Assembly: GCA_910586245.1 (NCBI GenBank)
Contig: CAJUFY010000005.1
Coordinates: 75,381 to 139,380 of the forward strand
DNA length: 64,000 nucleotides
From: an uncultured Christensenella sp.
GTDB taxonomy: Bacteria > Bacillota > Clostridia > Christensenellales > Borkfalkiaceae
Reading direction: 5' to 3'
Positions within the stretch are counted from its first letter, which is position 1; every line of letters begins with the position of its first letter. The position numbers were made by a program, and so were the translations under genes. The notes under the pieces were generated by a model. It did not search any database. It saw only the letters and a program-made list of their open reading frames with translations, and had not been told where the DNA came from. Positions 34,037 through 41,609 of this stretch are shown piece after piece.

Positions 34037-37000
34037 ATGGATACATCGGAAAAACGGTTTGAACAAGATATCGAAACCTATCTTTTGAGCGAAGAGGGCG
34101 GATATATTAAAGGCAGTATGGCGACTTACGATAAAAGCAAAGCCATAGATTTTTTATTGCTTAAAACCTTTATCGAAAATACGCAACCCAAAGCTTGGGA
34201 GCGGTTTTGCAAAATTTACGGCGCGGAAGCGGACAAGCAGTTATATAAACGTTTTGACGAAGAAGTGCAGGCAAAAGGTTTGATTCACGTTTTGCGAAAC
34301 GGATTTAAGGATAGGGGGATCGAGCTTAAAGTTTGCTATTTTGCGCCCGCGTCTAATCTTAACCCCGAATTGGTGCAAAAATACGAAAGTAATATTTTAA
34401 CGTTTACGCGGCAATTCTATTACAGTACGCAAAACAACAATTCGGTAGATATGGTACTGTCGCTCAACGGTATTCCCATTGTTGCGATTGAACTGAAAAA
34501 CCAGCTCAAAGGGCAATGTGTGGAAAATGCGAAGGTGCAATATATGCACGACCGCGACCCCAAAGAGTTGCTGTTTAATTTCAATCGCCGTATACTCGTC
34601 TATTTCGCCGCCGATTTATACGAAGTTTGGATGACGACAAAGCTCGATAAAGAAAACACGTTCTTTTTGCCGTTCAATCAAGGTTCGAACGGTGCGGGCA
34701 ATATAGGCGATGCAGGCAACCCTGCGCCCGAAAACGAGGATGACTACGTAACGGCGTACTTTTGGAAAAACGTATTGCAAAAAGACGCGCTTATGGCGTT
34801 GTTGCAACGGTATATCAGCGTTCAGATAGAAGATAAAACGAAAATCGAGAACGGCAAGCGCGTTACGTATAAAGACGTACCGAAGATAATTTTTCCGCGC
34901 TATCATCAATACGACGTGGTCGAAAAATTGGTTGCAGATGTGCAGGGACGCGGCGCGGGTAAGAATTATTTAATACAGCACAGTGCGGGTTCGGGGAAAT
35001 CGAACAGTATCGCTTGGCTTACATACCGTCTTGCCACGTTACATAATGCATTGGAAGAAGATATATTTTCTTCGGTGTTTGTCGTAACCGACAGGCGCGT
35101 GCTTAATCGGCAGTTGCAAAGCACGGTTTTGGGTTTCGAGCATAAGGAAGGACAAATCGTTACCGTTACGGATAAGGACAATTCCGACGCACTGAAAACG
35201 GCGATAGACGACGGCAAAAAGATTATCATTACCACGTTGCACCGCTTCCCGATCATTTACAAAGAAGTCGGGGCGCAACACGGCAAAAACTTTGCCATTA
35301 TCGTGGACGAGGCACATTCTTCGCAGAGCGGCAACAGTGCAAAGAAACTCAAAGCCGTGCTTGCCGATACAGACGAAGCAATTAAAGAATATGCCGAAAT
35401 AAACGAGCTTACCGAAGACGAGGTTGACGCAACGGATGATATTGTTTTGGAAATGCTCACGCAAGGCAAGCATAATAACTTATCGTTCTTTGCGTTTACC
35501 GCTACGCCCAAACCCAAAACGTTGGAGCTATTCGGAGAGCCGCAACCCGACGGAAAGACTTTTACGGCGTTTCACAATTATTCTATGCGGCAAGCGATTT
35601 CCGAAGGCTTTATTTTGGACGTTTTGCAAAATTACAGCACGATAGAAAATACTTGGGAAATCGCAAAGAAGATAAAGGAAAATCCCGAATACGAAGAAAC
35701 GCCCGCTATGGCGGCGATTCGCAAATATCAAAAAAATCACGAACACGTGATGCAACAGAAGGTTGAGATAATTGTTGAGCAATTCAGACAAGTAACGTTG
35801 TCAAAAATTGAAGGCAAGGCAAAAGCAATGGTAGTGTGTTCGTCCCGTCCGCACGCCGTAAAATATTATCAGATGATTAAGGCTTATTGTAAGAAGAAAG
35901 GGTATTTCGACTTGTTACCGCTTGTCGCGTTTTCTGGTACGGTTCCGGAAGGGGAGCAGGAATATACAGAAAGCAAACTCAATTCCACCGACGCGCTTAC
36001 GATAAGCGAAGCGCAACTACCCGATTATTTCGCAAGCGATTCGTATAATGTGCTTGTAGTTGCCGACAAATATCAAACGGGATTCGACGAACCGAAACTG
36101 CATACTATGTTTGTGGATAAACCCTTGCGCGGCGTTAAGGCTGTGCAAACGCTTTCGCGGCTTAACAGAACTTGCAAAGGCAAAGTCGATACATATGTTC
36201 TCGATTTTGTAAACTCTCCCGAAGTGATAGAAAAGGCATTCCAAACATTTTACGAAGATACGAAACTTGTCGGTGCATTAGACGTGAACACGGTTTACAG
36301 CTATTTCGATAAAGTTATGGGCTTTTCGTTGTGGTCGGGCGATGACGTGGAAAGGTTTGTTACGCTTTATAGTAAGAAGGGCAAGCAAAGCGACAAGGAC
36401 TTGGGCAAAATTACCGCTTGCGTTAAAACTGCCGTAAACGGATATAACGAGCTTATTCCCGATAAGCAGGACGAGTTTCGTTCCGCGCTTAAAAACTTTT
36501 TGCGGTTTTATGCATATATCACGCAAATTACGAGAATGTTTGATGCGGAATTACATAAGTCGTATTTGTTCTGCGAGTATCTATTCAGGCTATTGCCCAA
36601 ACGTCCGCACGAAAAAATCAATCTTGACGATCAAGTTTTGCTTGTGAACAGCAAATTAACGGAAACTTTCAGCGGTTCGATAGAGCTTAAAAAAGGCGCG
36701 GGCGCAACTGTGAAACCAGAAACGCGAACAGTTGTAAAACGCAAGGTTGAAAAGAAAGATTTACTTGAAAACATCATTGAAAAAATAAATTTGATGTATC
36801 AAGGGCAGTTTACCGATGGGGATAGGGTAATCGTGGAAACGATTTTCGACAGAATATTCCACGAAAGTAAAAAGTTGCGTAAGCACGCTCAAAACAGCGA
36901 CGAAGAAATGTTTGCTCGTAGTATTTTTCCCGATGAGTTTGAAAAGATAGCCGAAGATTGCTACGCCGAATCTATGGACAGTTTTGCAAAGCTTTTTGAA

Positions 37001-37078
37001 AACAAAGAGTTTTACGAGCGCGTTATGGCGGAAATGGCAAGAGCTATGTATTATAGTTTGCGAAATAAGAAGGATTAA
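34037..37078 (+). CDS. hsdR: Type I restriction endonuclease subunit HsdR
   Basis: The 1013-residue motor-nuclease has an N-terminal PD-(D/E)xK nuclease with Asp138 and Glu152-x-Lys154 (VDMVLSLNGIPIVAIELK), a Walker A at AGSGKS (Lys321), DEAH box at 424-427, SAT-like motif FTATPKPKT and a C-terminal helical region. It translocates DNA and cuts unmodified DNA as part of the HsdR2M2S complex. The start follows CAGAGGTGACAAT. No disruptions were seen, so the system could be active. Confidence 0.95.
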   Translation: MDTSEKRFEQDIETYLLSEEGGYIKGSMATYDKSKAIDFLLLKTFIENTQPKAWERFCKIYGAEADKQLYKRFDEEVQAKGLIHVLRNGFKDRGIELKVCYFAPASNLNPELVQKYESNILTFTRQFYYSTQNNNSVDMVLSLNGIPIVAIELKNQLKGQCVENAKVQYMHDRDPKELLFNFNRRILVYFAADLYEVWMTTKLDKENTFFLPFNQGSNGAGNIGDAGNPAPENEDDYVTAYFWKNVLQKDALMALLQRYISVQIEDKTKIENGKRVTYKDVPKIIFPRYHQYDVVEKLVADVQGRGAGKNYLIQHSAGSGKSNSIAWLTYRLATLHNALEEDIFSSVFVVTDRRVLNRQLQSTVLGFEHKEGQIVTVTDKDNSDALKTAIDDGKKIIITTLHRFPIIYKEVGAQHGKNFAIIVDEAHSSQSGNSAKKLKAVLADTDEAIKEYAEINELTEDEVDATDDIVLEMLTQGKHNNLSFFAFTATPKPKTLELFGEPQPDGKTFTAFHNYSMRQAISEGFILDVLQNYSTIENTWEIAKKIKENPEYEETPAMAAIRKYQKNHEHVMQQKVEIIVEQFRQVTLSKIEGKAKAMVVCSSRPHAVKYYQMIKAYCKKKGYFDLLPLVAFSGTVPEGEQEYTESKLNSTDALTISEAQLPDYFASDSYNVLVVADKYQTGFDEPKLHTMFVDKPLRGVKAVQTLSRLNRTCKGKVDTYVLDFVNSPEVIEKAFQTFYEDTKLVGALDVNTVYSYFDKVMGFSLWSGDDVERFVTLYSKKGKQSDKDLGKITACVKTAVNGYNELIPDKQDEFRSALKNFLRFYAYITQITRMFDAELHKSYLFCEYLFRLLPKRPHEKINLDDQVLLVNSKLTETFSGSIELKKGAGATVKPETRTVVKRKVEKKDLLENIIEKINLMYQGQFTDGDRVIVETIFDRIFHESKKLRKHAQNSDEEMFARSIFPDEFEKIAEDCYAESMDSFAKLFENKEFYERVMAEMARAMYYSLRNKKD

Positions 37079-37080
37079 CT

Positions 37081-38208
37081 ATGCCCGAAACACGTGCGTA
37101 TAAACTGAATAAGCAAAGACAACCCGCGGCGACCGAAGGAATGCTTCTATATTACTTCTACGATAGGGGTAAGCTTTCGTCGTGCGAAGTAACGGAGTAT
37201 CAGTTTGACCGCCTTGTGGAGTTGGATACCGAAATGTATAACAACGAACGCAGAGCGGAAGCGCATAAAGCTACATACGTTAAAGCGGACGGGAGAACGT
37301 ACTACAAAAAGATTGACATGGAGAACGATGACGGTACGTTGCTTGATGAGAAACAGCGCGGTGCGCTTGAATGCGTGGTTGAGCAAGCGACGGTAGACAA
37401 AAGACTGTCGGCATTATCAGAAGAAGATAGGGAGATTTATGAAAGATATTATGTGGACGAGTGTACGCAAGCCGAGATGGCGGAAGAAATCGGAAAGACG
37501 CAAAGTTATGTGGCAAAGCATCTTGCCAAGATCGAGGATATTTTAAGCGGCTCGTCGGAGAGCGACGAGGCGAAAGCTAATGCACAATGGGAAAAGTTTT
37601 TGGACAAGTTCCGCACCGATGATGACGAAGATATATTGTGGGATATGTTTCGATTTATTATGCCCGAAGAAGAGCAAGCGGAAATCATCAGTTGGTTTTA
37701 CAGCTACCGCGAGTATTTTAAGTTCGGTCTTACATATTTAATTATCCGCCCATTTGCGAAATACAAATCTTTTGAAGAAGCGGAGTTCGAGTTTGGGAAT
37801 CGAATGAACGAATTACCGCTTCATAGCCGAGAGATTTACTACGATGTATTCGACGGACAAATAGACGAATTGCGTTGGGTATATCTTGCCTTATGTGAGG
37901 AAGTGGAGTATCGGAAGAAAACACTGAAAGAAAAGCCGAAGCCGACAAACTTCGAGAAGCTATACGCGGAAGCGGAAAAGATATGCAAGCGTTTGGATAT
38001 GACCGCCGAAGATTTTATTCAAAAGAGATTCTTGCCAAAGCAAAGGGAACGGTTGGAGAAACGGTACAAAGATTTTCGTAGAAAGTATCAGAATATCGTT
38101 GTTGTGGATGAAGACGATCCGCGCCCGATACGCGAGCAGATAATAGACATATTCGGAGAAGGTCCTATGCCGCATTTCAGTAATCCCGAATTCCGCAAGA
38201 AAAAATAG
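37081..38208 (+). CDS. Sigma-region-4-like DNA-binding protein
   Basis: A 375-residue protein with a central helix-turn-helix resembling sigma factor region 4 (residues about 111-155: LSEEDREIYERYYVDECTQAEMAEEIGKTQSYVAKHLAKI). The N-terminus is variable and contains YYFYDRGKLSSCEVTEYQFDRLVELD; the C-terminal half is helical and charged. Proteins of this sort sit on clostridial mobile elements and may drive element transcription. It begins 2 bp after the hsdR stop with no strong Shine-Dalgarno sequence, so it is coupled to the restriction operon. Whether it works as a sigma factor is not shown. Confidence 0.7.
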   Translation: MPETRAYKLNKQRQPAATEGMLLYYFYDRGKLSSCEVTEYQFDRLVELDTEMYNNERRAEAHKATYVKADGRTYYKKIDMENDDGTLLDEKQRGALECVVEQATVDKRLSALSEEDREIYERYYVDECTQAEMAEEIGKTQSYVAKHLAKIEDILSGSSESDEAKANAQWEKFLDKFRTDDDEDILWDMFRFIMPEEEQAEIISWFYSYREYFKFGLTYLIIRPFAKYKSFEEAEFEFGNRMNELPLHSREIYYDVFDGQIDELRWVYLALCEEVEYRKKTLKEKPKPTNFEKLYAEAEKICKRLDMTAEDFIQKRFLPKQRERLEKRYKDFRRKYQNIVVVDEDDPRPIREQIIDIFGEGPMPHFSNPEFRKKK

Positions 38209-38212
38209 TTTC

Positions 38213-38261
38213 AAAAATTTTTGCTAAAATGGAATAATTAAGGCGTTCTATTCGCTTGATA
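38213..38261 (+). repeat. 49-bp direct repeat, copy 1 (before KilA-N gene)
   Basis: Begins 4 bp after the sigma-like gene stop codon. It shares 45 of 49 positions with the copy at 39263-39311 (AAAAATTTTTGC, AAAATGGAATA and GGCGTTCTATTCGCTTGATA are the conserved parts). It contains an internal inverted repeat GAATA/TATTC. Confidence 0.85.
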
Positions 38262-38431
38262 AGTAGAAGAGCGTATCTGGGAGCTTGCTCACAAGTACGC
38301 TCGCCACCATTCAAAACCGAAAGGGCGCCGCAGGCGCGCAACCGAACGGTTGCAATTTCAAGCGAAGCGCAGAAATCAGCTTTCGTAGTTTATATATGGA
38401 AGCGGAAATAGCAAATACAAAAGGAGACAAA
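38262..38431. other. GC-rich gap with two adjacent hairpins
   Basis: No gene is seen between the repeat and the KilA-N start. The segment holds two back-to-back perfect hairpins, GCGCC-gca-GGCGC (38325-38337) and GCAACCG-aa-CGGTTGC (38338-38353), and is GC-richer than the surrounding element. The longer reading frame through it (from 38285) is rejected because a clear AAGGAGAC precedes 38432. Confidence 0.6.
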
Positions 38432-39262
38432 ATGGCAAACAATGAATTTACGGTAAACGGGATAGACGTCCGTTTTAAGAAAATCAACAAAGACGACTAT
38501 ATTTCGTTAACCGATTTAGCTCGGTATGCAAATCCGTCCGAGCCGAAAGTGCCGATAGCGACTTGGATGCGGAACAAGGACGTTATTTCATATCTCGGAC
38601 TTTGGGAAAGACTGCATAATCCCGATTTCAAAGGACACGAATTCGAGACCTTTGAGAGTGCGGCGGGCAGACACAGTTTTTATCTTTCGCCGCAAAAATG
38701 GATTGAAAGCACTAATGCGATAGGCATTATATCCAAGTCCGGTAACAACGGCGGCACGTATGCCCATAGAGATATTGCGTTTGAATTTGCAAGTTGGTTA
38801 AGCCCCGAATTCAAATTGTATTTGGTTACGGAATTCCAGCGATTGAAAGCGCAAGAGCAAAAGGCATTGGAGTGGTCGGCGAAGCGCGAGCTTGCAAAAG
38901 TAAACTATCGTATACATACAGATGCAATCAAAGAAAATATTGTTCCGACGCTTACGGACGAGCAGTTGAAGTATGTTTATGCGGATGAGGCAGATTTACT
39001 GAACGTTGCTTTATTCGGTAAAACGGCGGCGCAATGGCGTAGAGGAAACCCTACGCTTAAAGGTAATATCCGCGACTATGCGACAATCGAACAGTTGCTT
39101 GTGATTGCTAATATGGAGAGTTATAACGCGATTCTGATTGAGCAAAATGTACCGCAAAGCGAGCGGCTTGTACAGCTAAACAATATGGCTAAATCGCAGT
39201 TGCGAGTATTGCAACAAAGCAATTCGAGATTGCTTACGGAAGGGCGAAAAGATAAAAAGTAA
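38432..39262 (+). CDS. KilA-N domain protein
   Basis: A 276-residue protein with a KilA-N domain in residues 1-140: DDYISLTDLAR, TWMRNKDVISYLGLWE and GGTYAHRDIAFEFASWLSPEFKLYLVTEFQRLK. KilA-N proteins are DNA-binding or antirepressor-like proteins of phages and mobile elements. Residues 180-265 are helical and end in a Lys-rich tail. The start has AAGGAGACAAA upstream. It is bracketed by two 49-bp direct repeats, one right after its own stop codon, suggesting cassette insertion. Confidence 0.85.
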   Translation: MANNEFTVNGIDVRFKKINKDDYISLTDLARYANPSEPKVPIATWMRNKDVISYLGLWERLHNPDFKGHEFETFESAAGRHSFYLSPQKWIESTNAIGIISKSGNNGGTYAHRDIAFEFASWLSPEFKLYLVTEFQRLKAQEQKALEWSAKRELAKVNYRIHTDAIKENIVPTLTDEQLKYVYADEADLLNVALFGKTAAQWRRGNPTLKGNIRDYATIEQLLVIANMESYNAILIEQNVPQSERLVQLNNMAKSQLRVLQQSNSRLLTEGRKDKK

Positions 39263-39311
39263 AAAAATTTTTGCGAAAATGGAATATTTCGGGCGTTCTA
39301 TTCGCTTGATA
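39263..39311 (+). repeat. 49-bp direct repeat, copy 2 (after KilA-N gene)
   Basis: Starts at the base after the KilA-N stop codon and repeats the 38213-38261 sequence with four mismatches. Confidence 0.85.
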
Positions 39312-39323
39312 TATGGAGAGGGA

Positions 39324-39347
39324 AATTCCGTGTATTTGCACGGAATT
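39324..39347. repeat. Perfect hairpin upstream of the relaxase
   Basis: AATTCCGTG-tatttg-CACGGAATT, 9-bp arms and a 6-nt loop, not followed by a T-run. It could be a regulator or relaxase-accessory site. Confidence 0.6.
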
Positions 39348-39405
39348 ACAACTTTCTCAAATGTGGCGATTTCGCTATAATTAAAATTTAATAAACAGCG
39401 ACAGG

Positions 39406-39433
39406 CTCACGGTAATCACGCCGTGAGTTTTTG
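39406..39433 (+). terminator. Terminator after the KilA-N unit
   Basis: CTCACGG / CCGTGAG stem with an 8-nt loop and TTTTTG. The surrounding 39312-39545 holds no gene that I can see. Confidence 0.75.
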
Positions 39434-39545
39434 TATTGCAAAAAGGAGGATTTATATCGGTGGATACAAGTTAAAAACCAAGAAAACAGTAAGCAAAGAT
39501 TTTGAGTAAACGTACCAAGTGTGGGATTTTTTGTAGCAGGATAAG

Positions 39546-39607
39546 AAAAATGTAAATTTTGTGGCTATTTACATTTTTGCTTTCCGAAGCGGGAAACCCG
39601 CCTTCGG
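39546..39607. other. Candidate origin of transfer (oriT)
   Basis: A perfect 12-bp inverted repeat AAAAATGTAAAT / ATTTACATTTTT with 9-nt loop (39546-39578) is followed directly by a second, GC-rich hairpin, CCGAAGCGGG / CCCGCCTTCGG (39584-39607, one bulged base). The pair sits just upstream of the relaxase gene, the usual place for oriT. Nic site cannot be assigned from sequence. Confidence 0.55.
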
Positions 39608-39650
39608 ACATTCGTCCACACGAGAAAGAACAAAACAGGAGAAATTAAAC

Positions 39651-40940
39651 ATAAGTAATCAACCTATAATTTTTAACATAACATATACGCCGTGGAAAAT
39701 TAAGAGCAACGCCACGGCGGAAGAGAAAGCAAAATTCGAGCGCGAACGCCCGTACTACGAAATGTCAGACGGCGGCAACAATATCTACAAGTATATGACT
39801 TCGGATAGGAAATTGAACGGCGAAAATTCAAAGACGGAAACGACGTCGCTCATTAACTATTTCGAGAAGTCCACAGGCGTGTTTAACGACGACGGTGTTA
39901 TCACGCAAGAGCAGTTAATACAAATTCAACAACGCGCCCACGCGCCCAAAAATATCTGGCACGGCTTTATATCTCTAAACAAGGAAATGTCATATAAGAT
40001 AGATACGCCCGAAAAGTGTATGCGGATGATTAAGCGCACGTTCGGAGAGTTCTTTAAGGATATGGGTTTAGACACGAACAATATAGACCTAATATGTGCA
40101 TTGCATAAGGACAAGCCGCACCATCTACATATACACTTTTGGTTTGCCGAAAAAGAGCCGAAGTGCAAGTACAGAAAGAAGCAAACGGAGTTTCGGCACA
40201 AAGGTAAGATAGAAAAGCGGGTGTTGGATAGGATGCACGTGCGGCTTAATATGGATATTTCGGAATCGCATCCGAGGTTGTATGTGTCGCGTGATGAAGC
40301 GTTGAGAGAATTAAAGAAAATATCCGCGCTCAAAGACATAATAACCAAAGACGACGTAAAGGAAGCTGTGCTTGAATTGGCAAAGTCAATTCCAAAAGGT
40401 TACAGTTTTCATTACGGCAGTAAGGATATGATACCGTACAGACAACAAATTGATAGAGTTGTTAATAAGCTCTTGATGTACGACAAAACAGCGAGGAAAG
40501 CAGATTTGCGTTTTCATACCGAACTTGAAACACTACGCCAAAAAGTAAACAGTCTTATTACCGGTAACGGCAATGATATAAACCATTATAAAATCGATCC
40601 GAAGAATATAACGCTTGTAGATGATATTGCAAACGATTATAAGCGCAGGCAGGGCAACTTGTTATTAAAAACGGTAAAGTACATAAAGTCTGAAACATTT
40701 GAAACCAAAATAAGACACAAGGTAAACGATAAAGGACTTAAACGGCGGCTTGCTATTTCGCATAGAAAAGTAGGCAAATTGTTTGACGGTTTACTTGCGT
40801 CGTTCGGCGGCGAGAGCGAATTATTGGAGCGCGACTTTACTAACCGTCTGCAAGAGATTGAAAAGGAAATAGAACAAGAAAGGGAGGTGCAAGGCAATGT
40901 GGAAGTAAATACAGCTTCCAAGTGGACGTGGGGGAAATAA
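39651..40940 (+). CDS. MobL-like relaxase
   Basis: The protein resembles MobL/MobP-type mobilization relaxases: QPIIFNITYTPWK at the N-terminus, YIKYMTSDRK-like segment (NNIYKYMTS), GVFNDDG and the metal-binding HHLHIHFWF motif (His160/His162 counted from 39651). It would nick oriT and lead transfer. No ATG lies near the start. The frame is open back to a GTG at 39561, but that lies in the loop of the oriT-like inverted repeat. The best Shine-Dalgarno (AGGAG, 39637-39641) is 9 bp before an ATA codon at 39651, chosen here. The C-terminus is coiled and charged. Confidence 0.78.
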   Translation: MSNQPIIFNITYTPWKIKSNATAEEKAKFERERPYYEMSDGGNNIYKYMTSDRKLNGENSKTETTSLINYFEKSTGVFNDDGVITQEQLIQIQQRAHAPKNIWHGFISLNKEMSYKIDTPEKCMRMIKRTFGEFFKDMGLDTNNIDLICALHKDKPHHLHIHFWFAEKEPKCKYRKKQTEFRHKGKIEKRVLDRMHVRLNMDISESHPRLYVSRDEALRELKKISALKDIITKDDVKEAVLELAKSIPKGYSFHYGSKDMIPYRQQIDRVVNKLLMYDKTARKADLRFHTELETLRQKVNSLITGNGNDINHYKIDPKNITLVDDIANDYKRRQGNLLLKTVKYIKSETFETKIRHKVNDKGLKRRLAISHRKVGKLFDGLLASFGGESELLERDFTNRLQEIEKEIEQEREVQGNVEVNTASKWTWGK

Positions 40941-40984
40941 TATGTAGGAAACAAGCCAAAGTCGTATTAATATTCCGTAAACGC

Positions 40985-41013
40985 TTGACTCTATCTTCCC
41001 GTTGTGCTAGAAT
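40985..41013 (+). promoter_or_regulatory. Promoter of the 91-residue protein
   Basis: TTGACT (40985-40990), 17-bp spacer, TAGAAT (41008-41013). May also drive the recombinase. Confidence 0.8.
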
Positions 41014-41021
41014 ATACTAAA

Positions 41022-41035
41022 TCGTATAAATACGA
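41022..41035. promoter_or_regulatory. Operator TCGTAT-AA-ATACGA
   Basis: Perfect 6+2+6 palindrome at the expected transcription start of the 41062 gene, with an extra half-site TCGTAT at 40962-40967 upstream of the -35. This layout suggests autoregulation by the product of 41062-41337. Confidence 0.6.
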
Positions 41036-41061
41036 CATAAAATATTTACGGAGGTTTAGTT

Positions 41062-41337
41062 ATGGAAAACGGCAGAAAGATAAAAGACAAGCGTTACGAG
41101 GAACGACATAAAGAAGAACGTAAAGCCAAATGTATGGTTTGGGGAACGAGCGTACCAAGAGAGAAAGCCGAGAGAATAAACGAATTTTTGAAGAAGTACG
41201 GCTACACAAAGGTACAGTTAATCGAAGCGGGATATGAAGAGTTATTAGCCCGACACGATACCGACTTTGCAAAGCTCAAAGACGGGTATGACGATTTTTT
41301 CGGTTTTGAGGAAATCGATAAAATGAAAACCGAATAA
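41062..41337 (+). CDS. Small charged element protein, possible repressor/mobilization accessory
   Basis: A 91-residue, highly charged protein (N-terminal Lys/Arg/Glu-rich stretch, then SVPREKAERINEFLKKYGYTKVQLIEAGYEELL). The middle part could form a ribbon-helix-helix-like or short helical DNA-binding domain. It has a strong ribosome binding site (ACGGAGG) and its own promoter overlapped by a palindrome. It lies between the relaxase and the recombinase, where ICE and IME regulators often sit. The family is not recognised. Confidence 0.65.
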   Translation: MENGRKIKDKRYEERHKEERKAKCMVWGTSVPREKAERINEFLKKYGYTKVQLIEAGYEELLARHDTDFAKLKDGYDDFFGFEEIDKMKTE

Positions 41338-41371
41338 CTATTAAATCTTTTCGCATAAGGAGGAACACGCG

Positions 41372-41609
41372 ATGGAAAGAGAACATAGTATTCAAAGCTA
41401 TAAGGACGCGGATTAATTCCGAGTTACCGTCCGAATAAGGATACTTGAACAAAAAGCAAAACACATTTAGCAAGCTTATTATAGATAAAGAAAAAGACGA
41501 CTTTAATGCGTTCATCGATACAATGGCGCAACTTATAAAAAAATACGGCGACAAAATATTAAACGTCGCTTCAACCGATACGGAGAAGAAAAATGAATCG
41601 AGAAGGTAA
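41372..41609 (+). pseudogene. Decayed small gene upstream of the recombinase
   Basis: A good ribosome binding site (AAGGAGG) and ATG at 41372 open a frame of only 14 codons ending in TAA. Coding-like sequence resumes in frame past that stop (FRVTVRIRILEQKAK), meets a TAG, and continues in another frame (SKLIIDKEKDDFNAF.. KKYGDKIL) that runs to a TAA at 41607, overlapping the recombinase start. At least one nonsense change and one frameshift would be needed to explain it. The original family is not identified; the 14-residue peptide alone could also be a translated leader. Confidence 0.45.

Noticed and set aside
38285..38431. N-terminal extension of the KilA-N protein
   Set aside because: The segment is GC-rich, contains two hairpins and a repeat border, and the ATG at 38432 has a strong Shine-Dalgarno sequence.
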